Source: Octadecabacter sp. | GTDB taxonomy: Bacteria > Pseudomonadota > Alphaproteobacteria > Rhodobacterales > Rhodobacteraceae | Length of the DNA stretch: 64,000 nt | Reading direction: 5' to 3' | NCBI GenBank assembly: GCA_028825445.1 | Contig: JAPKAD010000010.1 | Coordinates: 1-64,000 of the forward strand | Translations under genes and position numbers: made by a program | Notes under the pieces: generated by a model | The model's database searches: none | The model's input: the letters and a program-made list of their open reading frames with translations, nothing else | Told to the model about the DNA's origin: nothing | Part shown: one piece after another, positions 43,641 through 54,310 of the stretch | Numbering within the stretch: the stretch's first letter is position 1 | Layout of the letters: every line of letters begins with the position of its first letter

Positions 43641-45422
43641 ATGAGAAGATTAATACCTTTACTGGCTTTGATCTCATGGGTGATCCCTTCTGGGTCCTCA
43701 TCTCAAGACGTGCGTTTGGTTATTCCTCAAGCTGATGAAAGCTTTAAAACGGCTTTAAGCACAGCATCGCTGACGTTGGCGCTTCAAAGCGATGGTGCTG
43801 AAGCGCCACAGGACTACATAGCCGCTGCACAAGCAGACTACCAACGCCTGCTTACAGGGCTGTACACAGAGGGGTTTTACAGCGGCACAATTTCCATTCT
43901 TATAGATGGGACTGAAGCCTCGAGAATTAACCCATCAGTACCGAGCGGTCCAATCGAAACCATCATCTTATCCGTGACAACAGGAAAACGTTTCACATTC
44001 GGGAGCACGGACATCCAGCCCCTGGCGCGCAGCACACAAATGCCAGAAGCTTTCACAACTGGAAATATCGCCCGCTCCAATGATATTAGTGAAGCCACGA
44101 TTGCCGTTGTCGATGGCTGGCGAAACATGGGCCACCCCTTAGCGCAAACTGACGGGCAAACGATCACCGCCCGCCACGTTGACGAAAGACTTGACGTTTG
44201 GATCACCATAGAACCTGGACCAAAGCTTACTTTTGGCAGTGTCGTGGTGACAGGAAATGAAGCCGTGCGCACAGACCGTGTGCTCGCAATTGCAGGACTT
44301 CCAACCGGAGTTTTTGATCCTGCAGCCATGACACGCGCTTCAAAAAATTTACGACGCACAGAGGCGTTTACATCAGCAATAATCATCGGAGGCGATGCAC
44401 CCGAAGGCAGCACATTGCCGATAACTATCGAAGTCGTAGAACAAACCCCGCGCAGAATTAATGCAGGTATTGAATTTTCCACAGTGACCGGATTGACTTT
44501 GTCTGGATACTGGTTGCATCGCAACCTTCTTGGTGGAGCTGAACAATTCCGTGTTGACGGTGAAATCGCAGGATTGTCTAGCAACACAGGTGGCAACGAC
44601 TACAGCCTTGGTTCTGCCTATTTGCGTCCTGCAACATTTCGCCAAGACACCGATCTTTATATTAATGCAAACATCGCTCAACTAGATGAACCGTCGTTCT
44701 TTGAGCGCGACGCTAGCTTTGAAGTTGGCATTATCCGACACATATATGACGACCTGATTCTAGGATATGGGATAGGCTATAACTTTGGCAAACTATCTGA
44801 TGATTTGAGCGACAGAACCTACAGCTTAATTTATGCTCCAATTGAAGGAACCACTGACTTTCGTAACGATCCCCTTGATGCGACATCAGGATATTACTCC
44901 AATCTTTTGTTTACGCCGTTTTTGGGATTGGGTGGCTCCGACAGCGGTGCGCGCATCTACGGAGATGGCCGAATTTATCACAGCTTTGGGCAGGATGATA
45001 ACGTCACATTAGCCTTGCGTGGCCAAATTGGCTCAATCCTTGGAGCGGATGCTAAGGCTGTGCCAGCCAGCTATTTGTTTTATTCTGGTGGCGGCGGAAC
45101 GGTACGCGGACAACCTTATCAATCCCTCGCAATCGATATCAAAAGCGGTACCAAAATTGGTGGAGCTACGTTTATTGGCGCACAATTTGAGACGCGTTTT
45201 AAGATTACTGATAAGATTGGCGTTGTAGGATTTTATGACACAGGTTTTATTGGGGCGGATGCAGTCCCTTTTGAAAATGGCGACTGGCACGCAGGTACAG
45301 GTCTTGGTTTGCGTTATGATACAGGTATAGGCCCTATCCGATTAGACGTCGCGACGCCTGCAATAGGCGACAACGCTGGCGAACAAATAGAAGTCTATAT
45401 CGGAATCGGACAGTCGTTTTGA
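43641..45422 (+). CDS. tamA: Autotransporter assembly factor TamA (BamA/TamA outer membrane protein)
   Basis: Signal peptide, POTRA-like repeats, C-terminal beta-barrel (FYSGGGGTVRGQPYQSLA; GPIRLDVATPAIGDNAGEQIEVYIGIGQSF). Immediately upstream of tamB. Confidence 0.92.
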   Translation: MRRLIPLLALISWVIPSGSSSQDVRLVIPQADESFKTALSTASLTLALQSDGAEAPQDYIAAAQADYQRLLTGLYTEGFYSGTISILIDGTEASRINPSVPSGPIETIILSVTTGKRFTFGSTDIQPLARSTQMPEAFTTGNIARSNDISEATIAVVDGWRNMGHPLAQTDGQTITARHVDERLDVWITIEPGPKLTFGSVVVTGNEAVRTDRVLAIAGLPTGVFDPAAMTRASKNLRRTEAFTSAIIIGGDAPEGSTLPITIEVVEQTPRRINAGIEFSTVTGLTLSGYWLHRNLLGGAEQFRVDGEIAGLSSNTGGNDYSLGSAYLRPATFRQDTDLYINANIAQLDEPSFFERDASFEVGIIRHIYDDLILGYGIGYNFGKLSDDLSDRTYSLIYAPIEGTTDFRNDPLDATSGYYSNLLFTPFLGLGGSDSGARIYGDGRIYHSFGQDDNVTLALRGQIGSILGADAKAVPASYLFYSGGGGTVRGQPYQSLAIDIKSGTKIGGATFIGAQFETRFKITDKIGVVGFYDTGFIGADAVPFENGDWHAGTGLGLRYDTGIGPIRLDVATPAIGDNAGEQIEVYIGIGQSF

Positions 45423-48400
45423 TGCGCATGTTATTAACTTTTATGTTGATAGCTTGGGCAAGTTTTACAACTGCGCAAAGTAATGAAGATGATCGTGATT
45501 TTATTACTAGCCTGATCGAAGATACTATTAACACCGATAGTTTAACTGTACGGTTGATTAACTTTAAGGGAGCGCTCAGCTCCGCCGCAACTGCGGATGC
45601 CATCACAATTTCTGATGCAGATGGTATTTGGCTACGCCTCGATGGGTTGATTATTAATTGGAACCGATCCGCGCTGCTGTCGGGTCGTGTAGAAATTGAA
45701 AAGCTGAGCGCTGTCCAGATTGAGTTGATACGCCTTCCCATCACGAACACCGACATAGTCGATCTACCAGACGCAGAAGCCGTACCTTTCAGTCTGCCTG
45801 AACTGCCTGTGTCCATCGACATAGCAGAAATCTCAGCCGTACAAATCGTTCTTACAGAAGCTCTATTAGGTGAGCCTTTGACAGCTCAGTTTGAGGGGGC
45901 CCTTAAGCTAGGGAATGGCGAGGGCAGCACAAATTTCACCTTAGAGCGCACCGATAACAAAGTCGGGCGTTTCATCGTTGATGCAGCATATGAAAACGAA
46001 GCGCGCCAACTGAGGCTATTCCTACTTGCTGCTGAAGGCCAAAATGGCATTGCCGCACGGATATTGGACCTGCCTGACCGCCCCTCTGTAAAACTTGAAA
46101 TCGCAGGCAACGCGCCCTTAGATAATTTCGTTGGTGATATAGCCTTGGCGACCGATGGCGAAGACCGTGTTACAGGTACCGTCGAATTATCACGCCCATC
46201 CGGCAGTATCGATCAAGACTTTAAGGTGAACCTTGAAGGCGATCTTCGCCCACTGTTAGCAGATCAATATGATCCATTTTTTGGTGCCGCAACGATACTG
46301 CGGGTCGAAGGGGCGTTTTTTGGGCTGGGCGGGCTGGGTTTGTCCAATCTCATAGTCGCAACAGATCAACTGGTAATACGTGGTTCGGCACGTATTGATG
46401 CGAACGGCTGGCCTGAGGCGATTGATCTGCGCGGGCGTCTTGGCACTGGTAACACAGAACCTGTGCTGTTGCCCTTTGGCGACATACCAACCGAAGTAAG
46501 TGGTATGTCACTAAACGTACAATACGATGTCGCAAATGATGATGAATGGAAAGGCGAATTTGATATCTCATCGTTAGTACGTGAAGGGATGTCAATTGAT
46601 TCTTTGGCCCTGTCGGGCGGCGGCATCATAGTGTCAAGCAGAGTGGGAACCCTCGGTCAGTTCACGGCTGATATTAACTATGCAGCTAATGGCCTAACGC
46701 TTCCCGACGCCTCACTGACAGAGGCAATTGGATCGAACATAGAAGGCGCCTTGGAGCTTGGCCGCACAGAAGGAGAGCCCGTCATTGTGAAAGCCCTGAC
46801 GCTAAACGGTGCTGGCATTGAGGCCCAAGGCAGTGCGATGATTGACGGGCCAGATGAACGGTTCCGCACCCAAGCCGGTATTTCATTTGAAGCAGCTGAT
46901 TTTAATCGATTTTCCGAACTGACCGGCCTCAACCTAGCAGGCGGTGGCACTGTGGATCTGTCGGGAACAGTCCTGCCTTTTGACGGTATATTTAACCTAG
47001 AAATCGCGACGCAAACTGATGGTCTTGCCATTGGGATTATACAGGTGGACCCACTGTTGACAGGCACAAGCATGCTGTCACTGGGCATGGAACGCGACAT
47101 AGACGGTACAAGGCTTCGCAACATTGATCTGCGCAATGACGCGGTTCAATTAGCGGGCATCGCTGAAATCACATCACAAGCCACTAGTGCGAATTTCACC
47201 GCGCAGATCACGAATTTAAACCTTGTGACACCATCTCTGTCTGGCCCTGCAACGCTGACGGCAGACGTACAAACCGACCCAAATGGCGTTATTTTACTTG
47301 ACGCAGGTTTAAACGCGCCGCTGGCTGAGACCTTAGTGCAAGGCACCGCATCTCCTATTGAAGGTGGCTACATCGTACGCGCAGAAATGGCGGTTTCTAT
47401 AGATGAACTCAGCGCCTATAGTGAACTGGTGGAACAGCAGATTGGTGGGGGCCTTTCAGTTACTCTCGATGGAACCTTAACTACGACGACGGGTGCGATG
47501 AACGCCGATGTCACAGCGCTCACAAAAAATCTGCAAGCAGGATCACCCGCACTTGATCCCATCTTGGCGGGTATTGGCCGGATCGATGCCGATGTAAGTC
47601 TATCTGAGGCAGGACACCTGCGTCTTGACGCCATTGACGTGGCGTTCCCAAATCTGACAGCTGACGGTACAGTTGCATCGTCGGGTTTGGACACAGTTGC
47701 TAATCTGTCCCTTCGGCTGCGCGATGTTGGTATCCTAGTATCAGAATTTTCAGGCCCACTTGTTGCTGACATCACTGCTCGCCAAGACGCTGTTGGCTGG
47801 TCAGTTACGGGGGACGCTATCGGCCCCATAGGCACAGCAGCGCGGGCAACAGGGCGCATTTCAAACAGTGGTCAACTTGATATATCGCTCACAGGGTCTG
47901 CACCACTGGCGCTAGCCAATCTTTATATTGCACCACGCCAAATCAACGGTCTCGCTCAATTTGATCTGTCAGTAAACGGTCCAGTAAACCTAGGATCAAT
48001 CAATGGTCCAGTCACAGTAATCGATGCTAGAATAGCTGCGCCGAAATTGCAGCAGGCTGTTGAGGACATCAATGGTACCATTCGGCTTGCAGGGGGAACA
48101 GTACGTCTTGATCTTCGTGGATCCAGTTCAGATGGTGGTACTGTGGCGCTATCGGGGCCAATTGATCTATCGCCACCCTTTCAAGCGGCGCTAATGGCAC
48201 AATTAGGCGACGTCATACTGCGTGATTCAACGTTTTATCGCGCGATCGCAAATGGCCAAGTGAGAGTGAACGGCCCTCTAGCAGGGGGTGCTAAAATCGT
48301 GGGCAACGTCGATCTTGACGCAGTCGAAGTGCAAATATCATCCTCAGGCGTAAGTGCGCTTGGCAGCCTGCCAGAGGTAACACACCTAGGCCCACGTATG

Positions 48401-49174
48401 GGTGTGCTTATGACCCTTAATCGTGCGGGCGTCAGCACCAAACCATCAAGTGAGGATCAAAACCGTGCTGCTCCTGATTTTCCAATCGATTTGATAATAA
48501 GCACCCCATCACGCATTTTTGTCCGTGGCCGCGGGCTAGACGCTGAACTTGGTGGGCAGCTTCGCCTGGCCGGAAGCCTGAATGCACTCGTACCCATAGG
48601 TCGGTTCGATCTCGTACGTGGCCGACTTAATATTCTTGGCCAGCGGTTTGAACTCGACGAAGGCTACGCACAATTGCAAGGCAATTTTACGCCTTTTTTA
48701 AGCCTTACTGCAACCACGGAAGCCCGCACTGGAACCATAGTCAGTATCATTGTCGAAGGCGCTACCGACGACATCGACGTTCGGTTCGAAAGCATCCCTG
48801 AGTTGCCGCAAGATGAAGTGCTAGCACTACTTCTTTTTGGGCGTAGCATTTCGTCAATCTCACCACTTCAGGCCGTTCAACTGGCGTCAGCATTGACGAG
48901 CTTGGCAGGCAACGGTGGTGATGGTGTGATAGCAAACCTTCGCCAAGGTCTAAACCTTGATGATTTAAATTTTGTAACTGATGAAGAAGGCAATGCAGGC
49001 GTGCGGGCAGGTAAATATCTTTCTGAAAATTTGTATAGTGATATTACTATCGAGTCGAACGGCACATCCGAAATTAACCTTAATATTGACATTAACCGAA
49101 ATTTTACAGCGCGTGGATCAACTGCATCTGACGGGGACACAAGCATCGGAATTTTCTTTGAACGCGACTACTAA
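45422..49174 (+). CDS. tamB: Translocation and assembly module protein TamB
   Basis: 1250-aa AsmA/TamB-like protein with C-terminal VRGRGLDAELGGQLRLAGSL...LNILGQRFELDEGYAQLQGNFTPFLSLTATTEA..IIVEGATDDIDVRFESIPELPQDEVLALLLFGRS. ATG overlaps the tamA TGA. Confidence 0.94.
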   Translation: MRMLLTFMLIAWASFTTAQSNEDDRDFITSLIEDTINTDSLTVRLINFKGALSSAATADAITISDADGIWLRLDGLIINWNRSALLSGRVEIEKLSAVQIELIRLPITNTDIVDLPDAEAVPFSLPELPVSIDIAEISAVQIVLTEALLGEPLTAQFEGALKLGNGEGSTNFTLERTDNKVGRFIVDAAYENEARQLRLFLLAAEGQNGIAARILDLPDRPSVKLEIAGNAPLDNFVGDIALATDGEDRVTGTVELSRPSGSIDQDFKVNLEGDLRPLLADQYDPFFGAATILRVEGAFFGLGGLGLSNLIVATDQLVIRGSARIDANGWPEAIDLRGRLGTGNTEPVLLPFGDIPTEVSGMSLNVQYDVANDDEWKGEFDISSLVREGMSIDSLALSGGGIIVSSRVGTLGQFTADINYAANGLTLPDASLTEAIGSNIEGALELGRTEGEPVIVKALTLNGAGIEAQGSAMIDGPDERFRTQAGISFEAADFNRFSELTGLNLAGGGTVDLSGTVLPFDGIFNLEIATQTDGLAIGIIQVDPLLTGTSMLSLGMERDIDGTRLRNIDLRNDAVQLAGIAEITSQATSANFTAQITNLNLVTPSLSGPATLTADVQTDPNGVILLDAGLNAPLAETLVQGTASPIEGGYIVRAEMAVSIDELSAYSELVEQQIGGGLSVTLDGTLTTTTGAMNADVTALTKNLQAGSPALDPILAGIGRIDADVSLSEAGHLRLDAIDVAFPNLTADGTVASSGLDTVANLSLRLRDVGILVSEFSGPLVADITARQDAVGWSVTGDAIGPIGTAARATGRISNSGQLDISLTGSAPLALANLYIAPRQINGLAQFDLSVNGPVNLGSINGPVTVIDARIAAPKLQQAVEDINGTIRLAGGTVRLDLRGSSSDGGTVALSGPIDLSPPFQAALMAQLGDVILRDSTFYRAIANGQVRVNGPLAGGAKIVGNVDLDAVEVQISSSGVSALGSLPEVTHLGPRMGVLMTLNRAGVSTKPSSEDQNRAAPDFPIDLIISTPSRIFVRGRGLDAELGGQLRLAGSLNALVPIGRFDLVRGRLNILGQRFELDEGYAQLQGNFTPFLSLTATTEARTGTIVSIIVEGATDDIDVRFESIPELPQDEVLALLLFGRSISSISPLQAVQLASALTSLAGNGGDGVIANLRQGLNLDDLNFVTDEEGNAGVRAGKYLSENLYSDITIESNGTSEINLNIDINRNFTARGSTASDGDTSIGIFFERDY

Positions 49175-50502
49175 CACCTAGCCATGGAGCGGATAGGTTT
49201 AGGTTTGGGAAGGACCTCTAGGTTTCTTCAAGTAGGACTATTAACCTCTAATAAAAAGTTAAGCGCAGTTCACTTTCAGATCAAGGATTTTATTTGAAAG
49301 TGATAACGTGGATGACTACTAGGCTTAACAAAGTTCGAATACTCACATTTCGCAGTGCTTCTGGGCCGCTGTCAGAAAGTTTGAAATAATAATAATGCGT
49401 GCACGACAACAGCATGATTAGAGCTTCACCGGAGTGATAGACTTTAAGATCAAGGGTATGGCCCGTAGGAAAATACATAACAACATAGATTTCACCTGCC
49501 AAATAATGTTTGGTTGTTATTGTTAATTAACTGAGCTGTAATCTCTTAGATGATGATGCGATAATTGTCCCAATGTAACGCATTGACAGACTAGAAGGTT
49601 ATTTTATCCAGTATGTATTCAGACAAGAATTAGGAACAATTCGATACTTTATCACATTGACGGATCCACCAATCACAATGCGCTATGACGGTGGTAAAGT
49701 GCTGAGGAACTTGATCAACTACAAGAGAATACGGGCTCGTTGCTTCAAATTTATAAACAAAAGTAAAATTATCTAAGCCCGAAATACACAACCCGTCCAA
49801 TAGCATTTAACCAGCAGTTGCGATATTTACACTCTTGTCTCCATCAACTTTAAGGTACGGTGCATATCCAAAAACTGTTAATGGGTTAGCGGGGCATTGC
49901 AGGGCTTAGACAAAGTCTTTCTGTAACAACCGGGTCACCGTTCGACCACTTAGCATTTTCACACAATGTAAATGTTTACTTTATGCCATCTCTGACGCCT
50001 CAGACCATTCGCAACGCTAGGCGACACGATGCATTAGGCCATTTAGTCTTGAGACAATTCAAGTGCCACAGCTACAACTTAAACATCTTTAACCAAAATG
50101 CGTTCGGTTGGCCTAAAATCACTCAAAATTAAATATGTAACCTGTTAATCAGACGCGAGTGCAACGCCCTATCCGAATGCATTGCATGACCATCAGCCAC
50201 CCCGCACCGCGCGTTTCGTAATTACGATCGCCAAAATCCAAGCGAGGGTTGATATGTTAAATGTTATTTAAATTCTCTCAATGTCGGACACCAAAATGCA
50301 TTCTATAAAAGTGAGCTTCATTGCTAGGATCAAGTATTAAATTATGTAGCTAACGTGGCCTTTTGGGGAGGCTCAGCCAAACACAAGTGGTGTGATCAAT
50401 TGACAGCGTAAAATTAATACATGCATAAATCACTGTAAAATATGAAGACACCAAATTTTATCACTACGCCTTAGTATTAATCATTTATTACTAAAATCAG
50501 AC

Positions 50503-51396
50503 CTAGGCTGGCGACAAGCCACGCAATCTCTCTGAACGACGGCGAAGCATTTCCACTACAATCAGCAGTACAATCGACACGGCAATCAAAATTGTTGCCA
50601 CTGCCAGAATGGTTGGGCTGATTTGTTCGCGTAAGCCTGTAAACATCTGCCAAGGAAGTGTTTTTTGTCCCGCGGAACCAACAAACAAAACAACCACAAC
50701 TTCATCAAATGACGTGATAAATGCGAATAAACCTCCAGACACGACACCGGGCAAAATCAAAGGCATTTGCACTTTGAAAAATGTTGTTACAGGGTTCGCA
50801 CCCATGTTCGCAGCTGCCCGAGTTAATGACTGATCAAAACCAACGAGCGTTGCTGTCACGGTAATAATAACGAAGGGAATACCAAGCGCAGCATGCGCCA
50901 GAACCACGCCCCAATACGTGCCTGTAAGCGTAAACGGCAGTTCTATCCGGCCAAACGGCGTCGGGATGTAAGGATTAGAATAAAAGAAATACATGCCAGT
51001 CGCTGAGATGATAAGCGGAACGATCATCGGCGAAATCAGGATCGCCATAATTGCACGGCGAAACGGCACGTGGCTTTGTGACAGCCCAATCGCCGCCAAA
51101 GTACCAAGTGAAACTGATAGAAATGTCGCTACCGGTGCAATCTTAAGAGAGTTTCTTAGCGCAAGTTGCCAATCAGAACTGCTAAAGAAGTCCTGATAGT
51201 GTTTCGTTGAGAAACCTGAAGGATCTAATGATAACATTTCCGGCGTAAACGTAAAAAAATTCTCAGCGTTGAACGACAATGGAATTATAACTACGATTGG
51301 CGCTATTAAGAAAAAAAAGATCAGACCACAAATAACCCGAAAACTATAGAACCAGATCCGCTGGCCCGTGGTCGCATATGCTGGTAATGCAGACAT
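50503..51396 (-). CDS. ABC transporter permease (PotC-type)
   Basis: FSTKHYQDFFSSSDWQLALRNSLKIAPVATFLSVSLGTLAAIGLSQSHVPFRRAIMAILISPMIVPLIISATGMYF; FITSFDEVVVVLFV. Confidence 0.95.
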   Translation of the reverse strand: MSALPAYATTGQRIWFYSFRVICGLIFFFLIAPIVVIIPLSFNAENFFTFTPEMLSLDPSGFSTKHYQDFFSSSDWQLALRNSLKIAPVATFLSVSLGTLAAIGLSQSHVPFRRAIMAILISPMIVPLIISATGMYFFYSNPYIPTPFGRIELPFTLTGTYWGVVLAHAALGIPFVIITVTATLVGFDQSLTRAAANMGANPVTTFFKVQMPLILPGVVSGGLFAFITSFDEVVVVLFVGSAGQKTLPWQMFTGLREQISPTILAVATILIAVSIVLLIVVEMLRRRSERLRGLSPA

Positions 51397-51399
51397 TCC

Positions 51400-53064
51400 T
51401 CAGCCCCCCAATTTGACGTTATCAATACCGACAATCTTGTCGTACATCCAGTACAGTCCCATCACGATGACCAGTAAAATGGTACCCAACGCGGCCGCAA
51501 GACCCCAGTTGAGCGAACTGGAAATGTGGTAAGCAATTCGATTGGAGATGAAGACACCTTTGGTGCCACCAACTAGTTCAGGTGTGATATAATAACCAAT
51601 CGACAAAATAAACACTAGGATACAGCCAGCACCGATACCAGGTATCGACTGCGGGAAGTAAACACGCCAAAATGCTGTCCAGTTTGTAGCACCCAGCGAT
51701 TTTGCCGCCCTTAGGTAGGAAATTGGAATCGTTTTCATCACTGAAAATAGAGGTAAAATCATGAATGGAAGCAGAATATGCGTCATTGCTATGACTGTAC
51801 CCGTTTGATTATTGATCAGTGCGAGACGTTCAAACCCAGCGACAGCCCAATCCATATACAGCCCATCCGTTCCGCCCCAAATCCCATTAAGCACATTCCA
51901 CACCCACGTGATGACATTTACAAATGCATAGCATAGGTTCAAAAATCCCATAAAAATGGGATCTAGGAACTGCCCCAGCCAAGTTGAATGATACCAAACA
52001 AGTGTATCATTGATAACACCCTGTTGTTGCAGTAAAACTTTCCAAGCGGATGTACGCACCAGCAGTGATGTCCAGAACGGCAACAAAACAAGGATCATGA
52101 GCATGTTAGCTTTGCGCGCTGGTAAGTTTGCGAGCAGCCAAGCAATCGGATAGCCGAGCAAAACGCACATGCCCATTATTGATCCCGACATGATCATTGT
52201 GCGAATGAATAGCGTGATATATATTTGTTCATTATCGGGGCGTACCTCGACCCCCTCAGGACCTTTGAGGCGATCAACCGAATTCAAAAAATATCCGTTT
52301 GTATATTCAGGAGAATAAATTTTGATTATCTTCCAGACTTCTGGGTCCAGCCAATCCTTATCAACATCATAAAACTGATCGCGCAGAGTCACAGGAGCCA
52401 CAGTAGAAAGGTCCAGCGAAATCGGCGGATCAGCACCTTCCATCACTTCGAGGTAAAGCGACGTGTAAACAAAATCCCACGGCACTTCTTCAATTGGCAA
52501 ATCTTCTTCTGTGTCAACAATCATCTTAGCCCAAGCATCATAGATATTAGCGGTCATCGGCAACGCGGCGCGCACTACGTCATCGGCCATCCAAGCGGCC
52601 CATTGTGCCGGATCGCCGTAAGAAGTGTCAGCAGCCTGAATTACGTCAGTGTAATTATTGGTGGGAAAATCGTCGACGGATCGGCCAGATTTACGAAATA
52701 GCGATGAAATACCTGTCATTTCATAATTTAATCGGCTGCCCAAACGGGTGTGGGTCTTATATTCAGCAGCTAGCACCAAGTCAAAGTAAAGAGCAGTAAA
52801 CACATCTTCGTCGGGTGCTTGACCTGATTCACTATCCCATCCATCGAGAGTAGCGACTGTTCGGGGCAACGTTTCAACAACGATTTCGTTTTCGACCGAC
52901 CTGAACAGCATGTCGGCGATGGGCATCACAAAAGACACCAGAATAAAAATCAGAAGCGGCGCGATCAACATCAGCGCACGCAGTTTCTGGCGGCGCAATG
53001 CGCGATTCAGTGACGTCTTAAGCGGTCGTCCGTCTGCTGCCAAAACCAAAGTCACGTGTACCAC
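51400..53064 (-). CDS. ABC transporter permease (PotB-type) with large insertions
   Basis: C-terminal half is PotB-like (PIAWLLANLPARKANMLMILVLLPFWTSLLVRTSAWKVLLQQQGVIN; SLGATNWTAFWRVYFPQSIPGIGAGCILVFILSIGYYITPELVGG). About 200 extra residues after TM1. Confidence 0.94.
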   Translation of the reverse strand: MVHVTLVLAADGRPLKTSLNRALRRQKLRALMLIAPLLIFILVSFVMPIADMLFRSVENEIVVETLPRTVATLDGWDSESGQAPDEDVFTALYFDLVLAAEYKTHTRLGSRLNYEMTGISSLFRKSGRSVDDFPTNNYTDVIQAADTSYGDPAQWAAWMADDVVRAALPMTANIYDAWAKMIVDTEEDLPIEEVPWDFVYTSLYLEVMEGADPPISLDLSTVAPVTLRDQFYDVDKDWLDPEVWKIIKIYSPEYTNGYFLNSVDRLKGPEGVEVRPDNEQIYITLFIRTMIMSGSIMGMCVLLGYPIAWLLANLPARKANMLMILVLLPFWTSLLVRTSAWKVLLQQQGVINDTLVWYHSTWLGQFLDPIFMGFLNLCYAFVNVITWVWNVLNGIWGGTDGLYMDWAVAGFERLALINNQTGTVIAMTHILLPFMILPLFSVMKTIPISYLRAAKSLGATNWTAFWRVYFPQSIPGIGAGCILVFILSIGYYITPELVGGTKGVFISNRIAYHISSSLNWGLAAALGTILLVIVMGLYWMYDKIVGIDNVKLGG

Positions 53065-53080
53065 CTCTTTTCAGAAAAAG

Positions 53081-53108
53081 AATGGAGCGCGGCTATGCCG
53101 CGCTCCAA
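53081..53108 (-). terminator. Intercistronic hairpin between SBP gene and permease genes
   Basis: On the minus strand GGAGCGCGGC-ATA-GCCGCGCTCC is followed by ATTCTTTTTC; perfect 10-bp GC-rich stem. Confidence 0.7.
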
Positions 53109-53116
53109 AATAGTTT

Positions 53117-54223
53117 TTACTGCGACAACCAAACCTGGAATTTTGCATCCAGATCGTCACGGTAGTCAGCCCACCATGTGTAGTTGTATAAGAACGTGTT
53201 CGTTGCGTTTGCTGGATCTGTTGGCATATGTGGTGCCATATCGATACCTAGTGTCGCATGCTGGGCTACAAGTGGTGCAGAAGATGCACGAGCTGGTCCA
53301 TATGCGATGTATTTAGATTGATCAGCCAAGCGCTGTGTGTCGGTTGCAAATCGGACATAATCCAGCGCGCGTGCTTCGCGCTCAGGGGTCAGGCCAGCTG
53401 GAATGATCCAACCGTCAAGGTCAAACACTTGTGCGTCCCAAAGCATTGCGACAGGTTGGTCCTGCTCTTCAATCAAAGAAAACAGACGACCATTGTAGGT
53501 GGAACCCATAATAATTTCACCATCAGCCAAAAGCTGTGGCGTGTCTGCACCAGCGGACCACCAGATCACACTATCTTTGATGGTATCAAGTTTGGCAAAT
53601 GCCTGTTCCTGACCTTCTTCTGTTTCCATGACATCGTATACGTCACCCTTGGCTACGCCATCACAGAGCAGCGCCCATTCCATATTATTGATCGGACGCT
53701 TTTCGAGCGACCGCATGCCTGGGTATGTTTCTGTGTCAAAGATCGCGCAAATATCTGTTGGTGCAGTATCGCCTACTAGATCAACACGGTATCCAACAGT
53801 TGTAGAATAAACGATCTGTGGGATGAAGCAGTCGGAAACCAGAAGGTCACCAAAATCTTCAGTAGCAGTAGAACCGTCATCGCCGGGGGCTAGCTGCTCG
53901 TCAAAGTCGATTTCAAGCGCAAGGCCTTCGTCACATAGACGGATCGCGTCAGATGCAACAACATCTACTACGTCCCACGTGACGTTTCCAGCTTCATTCA
54001 TAGCACGAAGTTTCGCAACTGCTTCAGCAGAGGACTCATCGTTGATGATCGTGACACCAGTCATCTCAGAATATGGAATATGATAGGCATTTTCTTGTGA
54101 GGAGGAGTATGCGCCTCCCCAGCTAACGATGGTCATCTCATCAGCCATGTGCCCGTCAGCAACCGCAAGTGTTGCGGGCAGCATCAGGCATGTGGTTGCC
54201 ATCAATTTGATAGTCATTTTCAT
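53117..54223 (-). CDS. Extracellular solute-binding protein (spermidine/putrescine-type)
   Basis: Signal peptide MKMTIKLMATTCLMLPATLAVADG; MTIVSWGGAYSSSQENAYHIPYSEMTGVTIIND; GSTYNGRLFSLIEEQDQPVAMLWDAQVFDLDGWIIPAG. Confidence 0.94.
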   Translation of the reverse strand: MKMTIKLMATTCLMLPATLAVADGHMADEMTIVSWGGAYSSSQENAYHIPYSEMTGVTIINDESSAEAVAKLRAMNEAGNVTWDVVDVVASDAIRLCDEGLALEIDFDEQLAPGDDGSTATEDFGDLLVSDCFIPQIVYSTTVGYRVDLVGDTAPTDICAIFDTETYPGMRSLEKRPINNMEWALLCDGVAKGDVYDVMETEEGQEQAFAKLDTIKDSVIWWSAGADTPQLLADGEIIMGSTYNGRLFSLIEEQDQPVAMLWDAQVFDLDGWIIPAGLTPEREARALDYVRFATDTQRLADQSKYIAYGPARASSAPLVAQHATLGIDMAPHMPTDPANATNTFLYNYTWWADYRDDLDAKFQVWLSQ

Positions 54224-54310
54224 TAAAGTCTCCTATTGATTTACCCGGTTTTGTCGTGTCAGCGCGATTGTCCGGGCGACTGTCGCACTGTTTCCCTTTG
54301 GGCGCGATAC

